64,000 nucleotides of DNA from Pelodictyon luteolum (GCA_020721225.1 DYNE01000003.1:26395-90394); one strand, 5' to 3'. Counted from the stretch's first letter, positions 38,283-47,025 are shown. Notes: generated from the sequence alone by a model not told the origin. Numbers and translations are program-made.

Positions 38283-39044
38283 CTAATTCTTTTTTCCGCA
38301 TATCGGGCAGTTGGGGTCGGGGTTTACCGGGATGCTTCGGAATGTCATGGTCAGGAGGTCGAGGGAGAGGAGGGTGTTGTGGAGCCCTTTGCCGATGGAG
38401 AGGATGTTTTTAAGGGCTTCGGCGGCCTGGATGGAGCCGATGATGCCGGGGAGGGGGCTGAGAGGGCCTGCCGGGATGGTCTGATGCGGATCGGCTTCAG
38501 CGGCGGGCTCCGTTTCGTGAAAGATGCAGTTGTAGCATGCGGTTTTGCCGGGTTGCACGGTTATGGTATGGCCGTAATAGCTTGTGATTCCGGCATGTGA
38601 GTAAGGTTTTCCCGCTCTTTGGCAGGTTTTGGCGATGAGGAATTTTGCTTTGAAACTGTCGGTGGCGTCTATCACGAAGTCGTATCGTGCGATGAGCGCT
38701 TTGGCATTTTTCTCGTCAAGATGGAAGGGATGGAGTGCGAGGCGGGTGTCGGGGTTGAGAGCATGGATTCTTTCGGCCGCCGATGATACTTTCGGGGTTC
38801 CTGCCGATGCCGTGGTGTGCAGTATCTGGCGTTGCAGGTTGCTGAGATCGACCCTGTCGCCGTCGGCGAGGCCGAGGGTTCCGATACCTGCGGCTGCCAG
38901 GTAGAACGCCGCAGGGGAGCCGAGTCCTCCGGCTCCCGCTACCAGAACTTTTGCATGCAGCAGCTTTTCCTGCCCCTTTTCACCGATTTCATCCATTGAC
39001 AGGTGGCGGGCAAAGCGTTTGCGCTGTTCGTCGTTCAGAGCCAT
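38283..39044 (-). CDS. thiF: ThiF/MoeB family sulfur-carrier adenylyltransferase
   Basis: This is an E1-like enzyme that adenylates the C-terminal Gly-Gly of a sulfur carrier; in this position it should act on ThiS. The ATP-binding glycine motif is VLVAGAGGLGSPAAFYLAAAGIG (about residues 32-54), followed by DGDRVDLSNLQRQILH and the DATDSFKAKFLI segment. Zinc-binding cysteine pairs CYNC and CPIC are present. At 253 residues it matches ThiF/MoeB. It closes the thiSGHF cluster, 20 bases after thiH. It may also serve MoaD, since no separate moeB is seen in the window. Confidence 0.9.
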   Translation of the reverse strand: MALNDEQRKRFARHLSMDEIGEKGQEKLLHAKVLVAGAGGLGSPAAFYLAAAGIGTLGLADGDRVDLSNLQRQILHTTASAGTPKVSSAAERIHALNPDTRLALHPFHLDEKNAKALIARYDFVIDATDSFKAKFLIAKTCQRAGKPYSHAGITSYYGHTITVQPGKTACYNCIFHETEPAAEADPHQTIPAGPLSPLPGIIGSIQAAEALKNILSIGKGLHNTLLSLDLLTMTFRSIPVNPDPNCPICGKKN

Positions 39045-39064
39045 TTTTCAGGGTGTTATGCCGT

Positions 39065-40132
39065 TTATTTTTCCGCTTCCATATGTGAAGGGCCATTATA
39101 GGCGTGTTCCCAGTTCTTGAAAACCGGTTCGATGTTTTTGTCGCGCAGAGCGTTGCAGAAGGCTTCTACCGTACGGTCGTCGAAGACATCGAACTGTCCC
39201 CGGTCGCTGGATTCCGCATCGTGGTACCCGCCAACCGTCGTACGGCTTGCGATACTCATTCGGGTGACGCCGATGCCGGCCATACCGTCCCGGAAAGCCG
39301 GGCTTTCGCGGGTGGAGAGCACAAGCTCCACATCGGGAAGGGCTATGCGGAAAGCAAAGATCATGCGGGCCAGCAGGTGATCGCTTACCGGGAAGGGGGG
39401 TTCGTAGCTGCCGGTCTGCGGCCGTATGCGCGGAAACGAGACCGATAGTCCCGCTCGCCAGTAGGTTTTTCCGAGATAGCGAAGATGACGGTAGAGCATG
39501 AGCGCGTCCTCCTGCGGGTCGGCAAGTCCGAGCAGGACGCCGAGTCCTACGGTTTTTATGCCTCCTTCAAGGGCTCTCGATGGCGTTTCAAGCCGTTCCC
39601 TGAAATCTTTTTTAGGACCCCAGCGGTGGAGTTCGGCGTAGCGCAGGGGATCGTAGGTCTCCTGATAAATTGTTATCCCGGTACAGCCAGCTTCAGCCAG
39701 TTCACGGTATTCGGATACGCTCATGGGAAAGGCCTCAACCGTTACGCGCTGCATGTCGGCTGCGGCAGTGGCGACGGAGGTTCTGAGATAGTCGAAATTC
39801 GCGGCTTTGGTACGTTCTCCGGTCAGGAGCAGAACATCGCTGATGCCGAGGCGTTTCATGGCTCCGAGTTCTTTTCGGATTTCTTCCTGTTCGAGGCGGC
39901 GTCGAGGGGTTTTCCTGTCGGAGGCGAAGCCGCAGTAGGCACAGCCGCTCGAGCAGTGGTTCGAAAGGTAGAGCGGCGCGTAGAGGGACATGGTGCGTCC
40001 GAATCTGCGGAGGGTTATGGCTTTCGACTCTCCCGCAAGCTGTTCGAGGGTGTATGGCGAATCCGGCGAGAGCATCGCTCTGAAGCGGGTTTCATCATGT
40101 CCGGCGCTCAGCCATTCAGGTAACGGGTTCAT
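39065..40132 (-). CDS. thiH: 2-iminoacetate synthase ThiH
   Basis: This is a radical SAM enzyme that cleaves tyrosine to dehydroglycine (2-iminoacetate) for the thiazole ring of thiamine. This anaerobic route fits an obligate anaerobe; aerobes use ThiO. The Cys triad is [15 protein letters not shown] (CX3CX2C, about residues 58-72). Further segments include [43 protein letters not shown] and [20 protein letters not shown]. At 355 residues the length is normal. It overlaps thiG by 4 bases. Confidence 0.94.
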   Translation of the reverse strand: MNPLPEWLSAGHDETRFRAMLSPDSPYTLEQLAGESKAITLRRFGRTMSLYAPLYLSNHCSSGCAYCGFASDRKTPRRRLEQEEIRKELGAMKRLGISDVLLLTGERTKAANFDYLRTSVATAAADMQRVTVEAFPMSVSEYRELAEAGCTGITIYQETYDPLRYAELHRWGPKKDFRERLETPSRALEGGIKTVGLGVLLGLADPQEDALMLYRHLRYLGKTYWRAGLSVSFPRIRPQTGSYEPPFPVSDHLLARMIFAFRIALPDVELVLSTRESPAFRDGMAGIGVTRMSIASRTTVGGYHDAESSDRGQFDVFDDRTVEAFCNALRDKNIEPVFKNWEHAYNGPSHMEAEK

Positions 40133-40908
40133 GCTTCGGTTCCGAGAAAAGAGGTGAGCGGGCTTGTTGCAACGGCTATGCCGCTTTTTTCCATAATTCC
40201 GGCAGCGAAGGCTTTACGGCCGGCGGCAACGGCTTCGGCAAACGCTTCGGCCATGACCGGAGGATTGCCGGCAACGGCAACGGCGCTGTTGACGAGCACT
40301 GCGTCGCACCCCATTTCCATGGCCAGTGCGGCTTCCGAAGGAGAGCGGAGCCCGGCATCGACGATGACCGGAATCGTACTTTCGCGGATGATGATTTTAA
40401 GCATTTCCGCAGTCGCGAGACCCTGTCCGCTGCCGATTGCCGAACCGAGCGGCATGACCGATACGCAGCCGGCCTCTTCAAGCCGTTTGGCCAGCACCGG
40501 GTCGGCCGGGATGTAGGGCATGACCAGAAATCCCTCTTTTGCGAGAATTTTCGACGCTTCGTAGGTTTCGATCGGATCCGGCATGAGATGCTGCGGATTG
40601 GGATGGATTTCGACCTTGATGAACGGACTCCCGGAAAGCTCACGGGCAATTCTCGCGGCCTGTACGGCTTCCGCCGCCGTCGAAGCTCCCGAAGTGTTGG
40701 GCATGAGCGTGATGCCCGGGATCGAGGTGAGCGGCGTGAAAAGATCGTCGCCTGGCTGCTCGCGGTTGAAGCGGCGTAGCGCGACTGTGACAAGCTGTGT
40801 CCCTGAAGCTTTCACCGCTTCAAGCATTACGCTTGAGCTGCTGAATTTGCCTGTTCCGAGAATCAGGCGGGATGAGAATGTATAACTACCAATATGCAGA
40901 GAGTCCAT
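40129..40908 (-). CDS. thiG: Thiazole synthase ThiG
   Basis: This enzyme forms the thiazole phosphate of thiamine from deoxyxylulose phosphate, ThiS thiocarboxylate and dehydroglycine. The sequence shows [61 protein letters not shown] and [13 protein letters not shown]. The Schiff-base lysine is Lys in FIKVEI. The product is 259 residues. It lies 17 bases after thiS and overlaps thiH, so the group is translationally coupled. Confidence 0.95.
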   Translation of the reverse strand: MDSLHIGSYTFSSRLILGTGKFSSSSVMLEAVKASGTQLVTVALRRFNREQPGDDLFTPLTSIPGITLMPNTSGASTAAEAVQAARIARELSGSPFIKVEIHPNPQHLMPDPIETYEASKILAKEGFLVMPYIPADPVLAKRLEEAGCVSVMPLGSAIGSGQGLATAEMLKIIIRESTIPVIVDAGLRSPSEAALAMEMGCDAVLVNSAVAVAGNPPVMAEAFAEAVAAGRKAFAAGIMEKSGIAVATSPLTSFLGTEA

Positions 40909-40925
40909 AAGTATTGTTCAGACGG

Positions 40926-41138
40926 TTAGCCTCCTCCGGCGAATATCAGAATTTCGACCCGGTCTCCCTTTTTAAGACGGAATGAAGCACGATTATCGGG
41001 ACGGACGATTTGATCATTGACTACGGTTGCCACACTCTCCTGCTCTGAGCCGATAGACGCCAGCAGGTTGCTGACGGATGACCCGGCAGGCAGCGTAAAC
41101 GATTCTCCGTTTACCTGTATAGTAATCATTTGCGACAT
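40926..41138 (-). CDS. thiS: Sulfur carrier protein ThiS
   Basis: This is a ubiquitin-like protein whose C-terminal Gly-Gly is converted to a thiocarboxylate that donates sulfur to thiazole. The fold segments are ITIQVNGESFTLPAGSSVSNLLASIG, VATVVNDQIV and LKKGDRVEILIFAGGG. The final GG is present. ATG 41138 (MSQMITIQ) is chosen, giving 70 residues; ATG 41129 is also possible, whereas the ORF-track start at 41189 adds an unlikely extension. The first of the thi genes, it follows the metB-like gene after about 107 bases, with no TPP riboswitch seen between them. Confidence 0.9.
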   Translation of the reverse strand: MSQMITIQVNGESFTLPAGSSVSNLLASIGSEQESVATVVNDQIVRPDNRASFRLKKGDRVEILIFAGGG

Positions 41139-41245
41139 TTCAATGTATCTGCAGTTTTTTTCAGGTCGAATATAACGATGAAAGGACAATTGCCCTATTC
41201 TCCCGGGAGAGCGTTCTCTATTGATCGCCCTGGAGCAGTTTTTTT

Positions 41246-42421
41246 TCAGGTTCCCTCGGGAGCGTGAGTGTCTGATTGCTTCAGAGCTGAAAGCGCCGTC
41301 AGCAGATCGGCTTCGAGATCTCCGGCATGTTCCAGTCCGACCGACATGCGCACAAGATTGTCGCTGCAGCCGCGTTTAGTGCGTTCTTCGACCGAGAGCG
41401 CTCCAAGCGTCATTTTAGCCGGCGAGGCCACGAGCGACTCGACTCCGCCGAGACTGTCGGCAAGAGCGAAGAGTTTGAGCTTCGCGAGCAGCAATTCTAC
41501 GGCTGGAAGGCCTCCTTTCAGTGCAATGGTCAGCATACCGCTGAATCCGCTCATCTGGCGTTTTGCCAGTTCATGCTGCGGATGCGAGGGCAGGCCCGGA
41601 TACCAGACGCGCTCGACTGCCGGATGTCCTTCAAGCAGTTGCGCCAGATGCAGGGCGTTGGCTTCGTGTTCTTTCATGCGGATTTTAAGCGTTTTGATGC
41701 CTCGCATGACGAGCCAGCAGTCCCACGGGCCGGGTATGGCTCCGGCTGCGGCCTGGTAGTTTTTGATGGCGGTGTGCAGCGCAGGGTCGTTGATGACAAC
41801 GGCTCCGCCGATTACGTCGCTGTGGCCCCCGAGATATTTGGTGGTGCTGTGTACCGCAATGTCGGCACCGAGTTCGAGGGGTCGCTGAAAGTACGGACTT
41901 GCAAAGGTGTTGTCAACGGCAACTAGGATGCCGCGTTCCCGGGCAATCGAGGCTATTTCGCGGATGTCCGAGAGCCTGAGCAGCGGGTTGCTGGGGCTTT
42001 CCAGCCAGATGAGTCTTGTTTCAGGGACGATACAGGCGGCGTAACTCTCAACATCTTCATTGTCGGCGTAGGATATGTCGATGCCCCAGGGACGCAGGAG
42101 CTGTTCGAAAATCCGGTAGGTACCTCCGTAAATATCGAGAGCGGAGACGATATGGTCGCCGGGCCTGAGCACCTGCAGGGCAGCCATGGTAGCTGCGGCG
42201 CCTGAAGCGAAAGCGAGGCCGAATCGCCCGTTTTCAAGCAGGGCAAGGGTCGATTCGAGAGCCTGCCGTGTCGGGTTTCCGATTCTCGAATAAAAGAATT
42301 CCCGACGGTGTGAGAGGTCTTCGCGCTCGAACGTCGAGGTCTGAAAAATCGGAACCGTTACCGACCCGGTCTGCGGGTCGGGGGTTTGTCCGTCATGAAT
42401 TGCGAGGGTTTCGAACTGCAT
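41246..42421 (-). CDS. metB: Cystathionine gamma-synthase/lyase family PLP enzyme
   Basis: This is a trans-sulfuration enzyme of the Cys/Met PLP family. Conserved segments are FYSRIGNPTRQALESTLALLENG, FASGAAATMAALQVLRPGD, LDIYGGTYRIFEQ and the PLP lysine in AVHSTTKYLGGHSDVIGG. Its 391 residues are normal. Sequence alone does not separate cystathionine gamma-synthase (methionine direction) from gamma-lyase (cysteine direction). It sits 57 bases after a homologue of O-acetylhomoserine sulfhydrylase, implying sulfur amino acid metabolism. Confidence 0.88.
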   Translation of the reverse strand: MQFETLAIHDGQTPDPQTGSVTVPIFQTSTFEREDLSHRREFFYSRIGNPTRQALESTLALLENGRFGLAFASGAAATMAALQVLRPGDHIVSALDIYGGTYRIFEQLLRPWGIDISYADNEDVESYAACIVPETRLIWLESPSNPLLRLSDIREIASIARERGILVAVDNTFASPYFQRPLELGADIAVHSTTKYLGGHSDVIGGAVVINDPALHTAIKNYQAAAGAIPGPWDCWLVMRGIKTLKIRMKEHEANALHLAQLLEGHPAVERVWYPGLPSHPQHELAKRQMSGFSGMLTIALKGGLPAVELLLAKLKLFALADSLGGVESLVASPAKMTLGALSVEERTKRGCSDNLVRMSVGLEHAGDLEADLLTALSALKQSDTHAPEGT

Positions 42422-42478
42422 GGTGCCGTTTGTTATGTTGCCTTGACTCCTTCTACAAGGTAATACAGGCTGTTTTAT

Positions 42479-43768
42479 TTACAAGGGCCGAAGCGAGTTA
42501 TCGAGTGCCTCGATCAGGTCGTCGGGATGTTCGAGCCCTATGGAGAGGCGTATTAGTTCCGGAGAGAGTCCGCCCTGCCGCTGCTGTTCTTCCGACAACT
42601 GGCTGTGTGAGGTGCTTGCCGGATGCAGGATGAGGCTTTTTGCGTCACCGACGTTGGCAAGGTGCGAGAAGAGGCTGATAGAGTCGATAAGCCGGACTGC
42701 GGCATCGTATCCTCCTTTTACGCCGAACACCACCATGCCTCCGAACCCTTTTTTCAGGTCTTTCGATGCGCTCGCATGGGATGGGTCGTTTTTCAGGCCT
42801 GGATAACGAACCCATGCCACTTTGGGATGGCGTTCGAGAAATTCCGCCACGGTAAGAGCGTTTTCGCAATGCCGCGCCATGCGAACCGGCAAGGTTTCCA
42901 GACCCTGGAGGAATATCCATGAGTTGTCGGGCGAAATACACGATCCGAGGTTTCTCAGCGGCACCGTGCGCACCCGGAGGGCGAAGGCTATCGCGGCGAG
43001 CGGTTCAGGAAGGTCAAGCGCCCAACGGAGGCCGTGGTAGTTGGCGTCCGGTTCGGTAAAGAGCTGATGGCGACCTTTTTTCCAGTCGAAACGTCCGGCA
43101 TCGGTAATGCTTCCGCCTACCGCGGCTCCGTGCCCCCCTATCCATTTTGTCAGGGAGTTGACCACGATGTCGGCTCCAAGCTCTATGGTTTTCAACAGGT
43201 ATGGGGTCGTGAACGTTGCGTCGACGATCAGGGGGAGTCCGTTACGGTGGGCGACATCGGCGACGGCTTTAACCCCGGTGTAATCCAGAGCGGGGTTGCC
43301 GATGGTTTCGATGAAGATCGCTCTTGTTTTTTCCGTTATCGCCCGTTCGAAGTTTTCCGGTTTATCCGGATCGACGAAGGTGACATCGATGCCGAGTTTA
43401 GGCAGAATGGCGTCGAACTGGGTATAGGTGCCCCCGTAGAGATTGTTGGCGGCAATGATGTCATCCCCGGCTTCCGCCAGCGTGATGACGGCATTGAAGA
43501 TTGCCGCCGTGCCCGATGCGAGCGCAACGGATGCGGCTCCCCCTTCAAGTTCCGTTATCCGCTGTTCCAGGATATCGGTGGTCGGGTTCATCAGGCGGGT
43601 ATAGATGTTGCCGAGTTCCTTCAAGGCAAACAGGTTCGCCGCATGTTCCGTGTTTTTGAAGATGTAGGAACTGGTGCGGTACACCGGTACGCCGCGGGAC
43701 TGTGTCTGATCGACAGGCTGCCCTGCATGAAGGGCAAGCGTTTCGAAACGGTAGTTGTTTGAGTTCAT
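42479..43768 (-). CDS. metY: O-acetylhomoserine aminocarboxypropyltransferase (sulfhydrylase)
   Basis: This PLP enzyme makes homocysteine from O-acetylhomoserine and sulfide, a direct sulfhydrylation suited to a sulfide-rich habitat. The sequence has ETLALHAGQPVDQTQSRGVPVYRTSSYIF, YTRLMNPTTDILEQRITELEGG, NNLYGGTYTQFD and the PLP lysine in VVNSLTKWIGGHGAAVGG. The 429-residue length is typical of MetY and longer than metB. It follows the DUF4395 gene and precedes metB in the same direction. Confidence 0.9.
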   Translation of the reverse strand: MNSNNYRFETLALHAGQPVDQTQSRGVPVYRTSSYIFKNTEHAANLFALKELGNIYTRLMNPTTDILEQRITELEGGAASVALASGTAAIFNAVITLAEAGDDIIAANNLYGGTYTQFDAILPKLGIDVTFVDPDKPENFERAITEKTRAIFIETIGNPALDYTGVKAVADVAHRNGLPLIVDATFTTPYLLKTIELGADIVVNSLTKWIGGHGAAVGGSITDAGRFDWKKGRHQLFTEPDANYHGLRWALDLPEPLAAIAFALRVRTVPLRNLGSCISPDNSWIFLQGLETLPVRMARHCENALTVAEFLERHPKVAWVRYPGLKNDPSHASASKDLKKGFGGMVVFGVKGGYDAAVRLIDSISLFSHLANVGDAKSLILHPASTSHSQLSEEQQRQGGLSPELIRLSIGLEHPDDLIEALDNSLRPL

Positions 43769-43849
43769 CGGTATTGTTTCGTTTTGTTGCTGGTTTCCGT
43801 TCAGTATATCGCGCAGCCGGGGAAGGTGAGTTCCTTTCGCGGCAAGCGG

Positions 43850-44296
43850 TTATTTTCCAAAAAGTCTGTAACGCTGCAGGTTGAACTGGTAGTAGAGGAA
43901 GCAGCCGAAACAGAACCCTCCGAGCGCTACTGCTGCGGCAGCTCCTGTGATGCCGGCAAGAATCCATCCGGCAGCGGGAGATCCCAGAATGAACGCGAGC
44001 TGCGAGGCCCCGAGCAGGATAGCCGCGATGGCATTGTTGAAGCGCATCAGTTGCGGGCTCTCGGCCGCAGCGCCTTCAATCTGCCGGGAGAGCAGCCGTG
44101 AGCCGATCAGAAAGATCGGGCTTGCATTTTTTCCGAACATGACCGCCGGCACAATGATGACGAACAGCAGGGTTATCAGCAGCGGCTGCTGAAGAACGAT
44201 TGCCGCAATCACTCCGGTGAGCAGGACAATGCGGTTAAGTCTGACTATGGGTTCCGGAACAGATCCGGATTTTTCTTCATATGATTTTACTGGCAT
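43850..44296 (-). CDS. DUF4395 family membrane protein
   Basis: This is a small integral membrane protein with about four helices (IVLLTGVIAAIVL, LLITLLFVIIVPAVMF, AIAAILLGASQLAFIL, GWILAGITGAAAAVALGGFCFGCFLYYQ). The C-terminal CFGCFLYYQ is a hallmark of DUF4395. In other bacteria such proteins are often next to thioredoxin or rhodanese genes, and a thiol role has been guessed. The ORF track extends to 44386, but that runs through a terminator hairpin, so ATG 44296 (MPVKSYEEKS) is chosen. It heads the sulfur gene block. Confidence 0.82.
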   Translation of the reverse strand: MPVKSYEEKSGSVPEPIVRLNRIVLLTGVIAAIVLQQPLLITLLFVIIVPAVMFGKNASPIFLIGSRLLSRQIEGAAAESPQLMRFNNAIAAILLGASQLAFILGSPAAGWILAGITGAAAAVALGGFCFGCFLYYQFNLQRYRLFGK

Positions 44297-44330
44297 GGCT
44301 ATGACTGCGGTTTGTTTTTTTTGAAATAAA

Positions 44331-44363
44331 AAAAGCCGGTTCTGGTACTGTGAACCGGCTTTT
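44331..44363 (-). terminator. Rho-independent terminator in the leader of the sulfur gene block
   Basis: There is a 12-bp perfect stem AAAAGCCGGTTC / GAACCGGCTTTT with a 9-base loop, followed on the minus strand by TTTATTTC. It lies 31 bases after the stop of a 32-codon ORF and 34 bases before the DUF4395 start. It is therefore either the end of a small transcription unit or an attenuator. Confidence 0.85.
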
Positions 44364-44394
44364 ACAACTATACGTCGATCATGCAAGAGGCTGA

Positions 44395-44493
44395 TTACAA
44401 GCTCTCCCGTGACGTTTTAGTGCCGGCAAGTGCTGTTTTTCCCCAACAGCAGGCCAGGCGCATTATCAGGTTGGTTTCTTTTTTCGTTTTCAT
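44395..44493 (-). CDS. Short ORF (32 codons): leader peptide or small protein
   Basis: This short ORF on the minus strand begins MKTKKETNLIMRLACCWGKT and continues with a small, basic, Ser/Thr-rich tail. It contains adjacent Cys codons (TGC TGT) at codons 15-16 and then Trp. It is followed by a strong terminator and then by sulfur amino acid genes, which is the layout of a transcription attenuator that senses charged tRNA-Cys. It could instead be an independent small gene. No Shine-Dalgarno is seen. I do not recognise the peptide, and an overlapping 50-codon ORF exists on the + strand. Confidence 0.4.
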   Translation of the reverse strand: MKTKKETNLIMRLACCWGKTALAGTKTSRESL

Positions 44494-44506
44494 ATTCGCG
44501 TACTTA

Positions 44507-44526
44507 TTGTTAATAAGTGTTAACAA
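44507..44526 (-). promoter_or_regulatory. Inverted repeat TTGTTAA-N6-TTAACAA, possible operator/promoter
   Basis: A perfect 7-bp inverted repeat with a 6-base spacer lies just upstream of the 32-codon ORF on the minus strand and overlaps a second small dyad (CTTATT gtt AATAAG). The area is AT-rich. It may bind a repressor at the promoter of the leader transcript. Confidence 0.45.
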
Positions 44527-44683
44527 TCGTTAATATCGATGGTTTTTTTCAAATTTCCAAAAAAAATGGTTTCCGGAAATTCTGGTATCCGGAGATATGT
44601 TGTGCTGTCTTGCGATATTTTATTTTATTGCAGTCGGCGGCATCTGAATCGCCGTATCGGCATTTACATTTAACCGGATATTT

Positions 44684-45118
44684 ATGGGATATATAGAAGC
44701 GGTGTGCATCAGCAGCGAAAAAGGGGTTGTTAAGAGGACAGTGCCGGAAATCGTTCTTCGAGAGGGTTGGGGAATCGAGGGTGACGCGCATGCCGGCGAT
44801 TGGCACCGTCAGGTTTCCATGCTGTCCGGGGAGAGCATCGACCGGATGCGCGAAAAGATGCCGGAACTCGATCACGGGATCTTCGCCGAGAATATCGTGA
44901 CGAGGGGGATAGATCTTGTATCGCTCAAGCCGGGCGAGCGTTTGATGGTCGATGGAGGGGCAGTGCTTGAAGTGACCCAGATCGGCAAGGAGTGCCATAA
45001 TGACGGCTGCGCGATTCAGAGGGCAACGGGTGATTGCATCATGCCGCGTGAAGGGGTTTTCTGCAGGGTATTGCAGGGCGGCAGAATACATGCCGGTATG
45101 CAGGTTGTAACGCTATAG
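44684..45118 (+). CDS. MOSC domain protein
   Basis: This is a stand-alone MOSC domain (144 residues), the domain that binds molybdenum cofactor or transfers sulfur in Moco sulfurases and YiiM/YuaD proteins. Segments are VCISSEKGVVKRTVPEIVLREGWGIEGDAHAG, AENIVTRGIDLVSLKPGERLMV and IGKECHNDGCAIQRATGDCIMPREGVFCRVLQGG, which hold several cysteines. It converges on moaA 5 bases away. The context supports a role in Moco handling or delivery. Confidence 0.88.
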   Translation: MGYIEAVCISSEKGVVKRTVPEIVLREGWGIEGDAHAGDWHRQVSMLSGESIDRMREKMPELDHGIFAENIVTRGIDLVSLKPGERLMVDGGAVLEVTQIGKECHNDGCAIQRATGDCIMPREGVFCRVLQGGRIHAGMQVVTL

Positions 45119-45123
45119 GCCGT

Positions 45124-46122
45124 TTATCCTCCGATTTCCGACATGCTGGTTCGAAGGTTTTCTCCCTCGCCCTGATTTCTTCCGTCTTCAGGTTTCTGGT
45201 GGACAGCCGTTCTGAACAGGTCGCTGATTTCTTCGATTTCCGCATTTCGCTGGAGCAGCGGCAGCAGTTCGATTCCCTGTTTGTCGTAAAGGCAGCTGAT
45301 GACCGTACCTTCCGATGTGATACGTATGCGGTTGCACTGACTGCAGAAATTTCTTGTGTAAGCCGGTATGATTGCTGTCGAACCTTCATAACCGGAAAGG
45401 CTGAAACTGAAATATTCGGTTGATGTTCCCCGGTGTTGCAGCAGCTCGGGATAAATCTCGCGGAGCAGTGCCTGGATTTTATCGAGACCGAGAAATCTGC
45501 CGGTTTTCCATATCTGGTGGTCGTCGAACGGCTGCAGTTCCATGAAGCGGACCGTTACGGCATGCTCCCTGGTGAACTCCATGAACTCTGCGATCTCATC
45601 ACTGTTGATGCCCCGCATCATCACGACGTTGAGTTTGACCGGTATGGCTTTCGATGCAAGCAGGATATCGAGATTTGCCTTCACCTGTTCAAATACGTCC
45701 CGGCGGGTTATGGCCCGATAACGCTCCCGGTCGAGGGTATCGATACTGAGGTTAAGGGCATCAAGTCCCGCTTTGCGCAGTCCGTCAAGGTGTTTGTGGA
45801 GCAACACTCCGTTGGTGGTGAGTGATACGGTCTCTATGCCGACGGTATCTTTCGCTGTTCTGACAAGCTCGGCAATATCGTTGCGCAGCAGCGGTTCTCC
45901 TCCGGTAAAACGTATTTTCCTGATACCAAGTCCGGCAAGAATTCTGATCAGAAGCGCAATGTCTGCAGTTTTAAGGGTGTCGCGATGGCTGGCCGACGAG
46001 TGGCACTCGTGCTCTTCGCTCATGCAGTAGGTACAGCGGAGATTGCATCGGGAGGTTACGGCTATGCGGGCGTAGCTGATGGTTCGTTGGAACCGGTCGA
46101 TGAGTGGGTTCTTACTGCTCAA
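45124..46122 (-). CDS. moaA: GTP 3',8-cyclase MoaA
   Basis: This is a radical SAM enzyme for the first step of molybdenum cofactor synthesis (GTP to 3',8-cyclo-GTP). The N-terminal cluster motif is TSRCNLRCTYCMSEEHEC (CX3CX2C near residues 26-33). The C-terminal second cluster is seen in CSQCNRIRITSEGTVISCLY. The chain ends with the conserved Gly-Gly (SEIGG), which is needed for activity. At 332 residues it is normal. It lies downstream of modE in the same direction. No other moa or moe genes are in the window. Confidence 0.93.
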   Translation of the reverse strand: MSSKNPLIDRFQRTISYARIAVTSRCNLRCTYCMSEEHECHSSASHRDTLKTADIALLIRILAGLGIRKIRFTGGEPLLRNDIAELVRTAKDTVGIETVSLTTNGVLLHKHLDGLRKAGLDALNLSIDTLDRERYRAITRRDVFEQVKANLDILLASKAIPVKLNVVMMRGINSDEIAEFMEFTREHAVTVRFMELQPFDDHQIWKTGRFLGLDKIQALLREIYPELLQHRGTSTEYFSFSLSGYEGSTAIIPAYTRNFCSQCNRIRITSEGTVISCLYDKQGIELLPLLQRNAEIEEISDLFRTAVHQKPEDGRNQGEGENLRTSMSEIGG

Positions 46123-46212
46123 GGATGCGTATTGAAAGTATAGAGATATCTACCGTTTATCAGAAATGGGCTTTCCTTTAAGATAGGGTATCTCCCCGAT
46201 GAAGCAAACGGT

Positions 46213-47025
46213 TCAGTTCACTCCGAGAATCACGCTCGATGCCTTGAAGACCGCACAGGCGTGCTCACCTTCTCTGAGCCCGAGTTTTTCGGAACTGCCG
46301 TGGGTGATGATTGCCGAAATGACGTTTCCGCCGCCGATTTCAACGTCAACTTCCGTGCTGACCGGTCCTTCGATAACTTTGCCGACAGTGCCGCACATGA
46401 TGTTGCGCGCGCTTATTCGGGCATCGTGCAGATCTCTGCCGATGATAATGGAGTTCGACTTGATGATGGCATAAGCGTTCATGCCCTCCTTCAGACCGAG
46501 ATTGTCGACGGCGCCGATGGTGATGACCGAGGTGACAAGCGGTCCGTTCGGAAGTGCCAGCACTACTTCGGCATTGACCGCTCCGCGTGTGATTTTTTCA
46601 ACGATTCCGGAAAATATGTTTCGTGCGCTGATTCTCATGGATATCCTTCTGAGGAACTGGTAAAGGTTTTTTGTTTCTCCCAGGCGCTCCTCAAGGTTTT
46701 CGAGGAACTTCCGGTGCTCTTCCTGCACAACCCGGAACTGTTCGATGACTTTTTTTCCCTCTTTCGTCAGCAGGGTGCCCCCTCCTCCTTTGCCTCCGGT
46801 CATGCGGTCGACCAGTGGTTTTTCCGAAAGGTTGTTCATCATGTTGACCAGGTGCCATGCGGTCTTGTAGCTTATACCGACGGCTTTGGCAGCACTGTTG
46901 ATCGAACCGAGTTCATCTATTTTTTCAAGCAGGGCTATTCTGTCGCCGCCGAGAAAACGGTTCTGCGCTTTCTGAAACCATATGGAGCCTTCAAGCTCTA
47001 TCGATTGTTTCGGGCATTTTGCCAT
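46213..47025 (-). CDS. modE: Molybdate-responsive transcriptional regulator ModE
   Basis: This is a transcription factor that binds molybdate and represses or activates molybdenum genes. The N-terminal part (about 20-125) is the LysR-like winged helix-turn-helix of ModE: LEKIDELGSINSAAKAVGISYKTAWHLVNMMN, with the GGGGTLLTKEGKKVI wing. Two Mop/TOBE molybdate-binding domains follow (SARNIFSGIVEKITRGAVNAEV and SARNIMCGTVGKVIEGPVSTEV). The 270-residue length is like E. coli ModE. It lies 53 bases after modB, within the mod gene run. A ModE-type operator occurs upstream of the TonB receptor gene. Confidence 0.95.
   Translation of the reverse strand: MAKCPKQSIELEGSIWFQKAQNRFLGGDRIALLEKIDELGSINSAAKAVGISYKTAWHLVNMMNNLSEKPLVDRMTGGKGGGGTLLTKEGKKVIEQFRVVQEEHRKFLENLEERLGETKNLYQFLRRISMRISARNIFSGIVEKITRGAVNAEVVLALPNGPLVTSVITIGAVDNLGLKEGMNAYAIIKSNSIIIGRDLHDARISARNIMCGTVGKVIEGPVSTEVDVEIGGGNVISAIITHGSSEKLGLREGEHACAVFKASSVILGVN

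Noticed and set aside
41165-41185. ATATAACG half-site near thiS as a ModE site
   Set aside because: No partner half-site lies at the required distance.
41139-41245. TPP riboswitch ahead of thiS
   Set aside because: The 107-base spacer is short and I do not find the CTGAGA and other conserved thi-box elements on the minus strand; only a TCTCCCGGGAGA palindrome is present.
44381-44533. 50-codon plus-strand ORF with a hydrophobic C-terminal segment
   Set aside because: It overlaps the minus-strand leader ORF. The terminator next to it has its U-tract on the minus strand, so transcription of the minus strand is better supported. It is not excluded as a small membrane protein.
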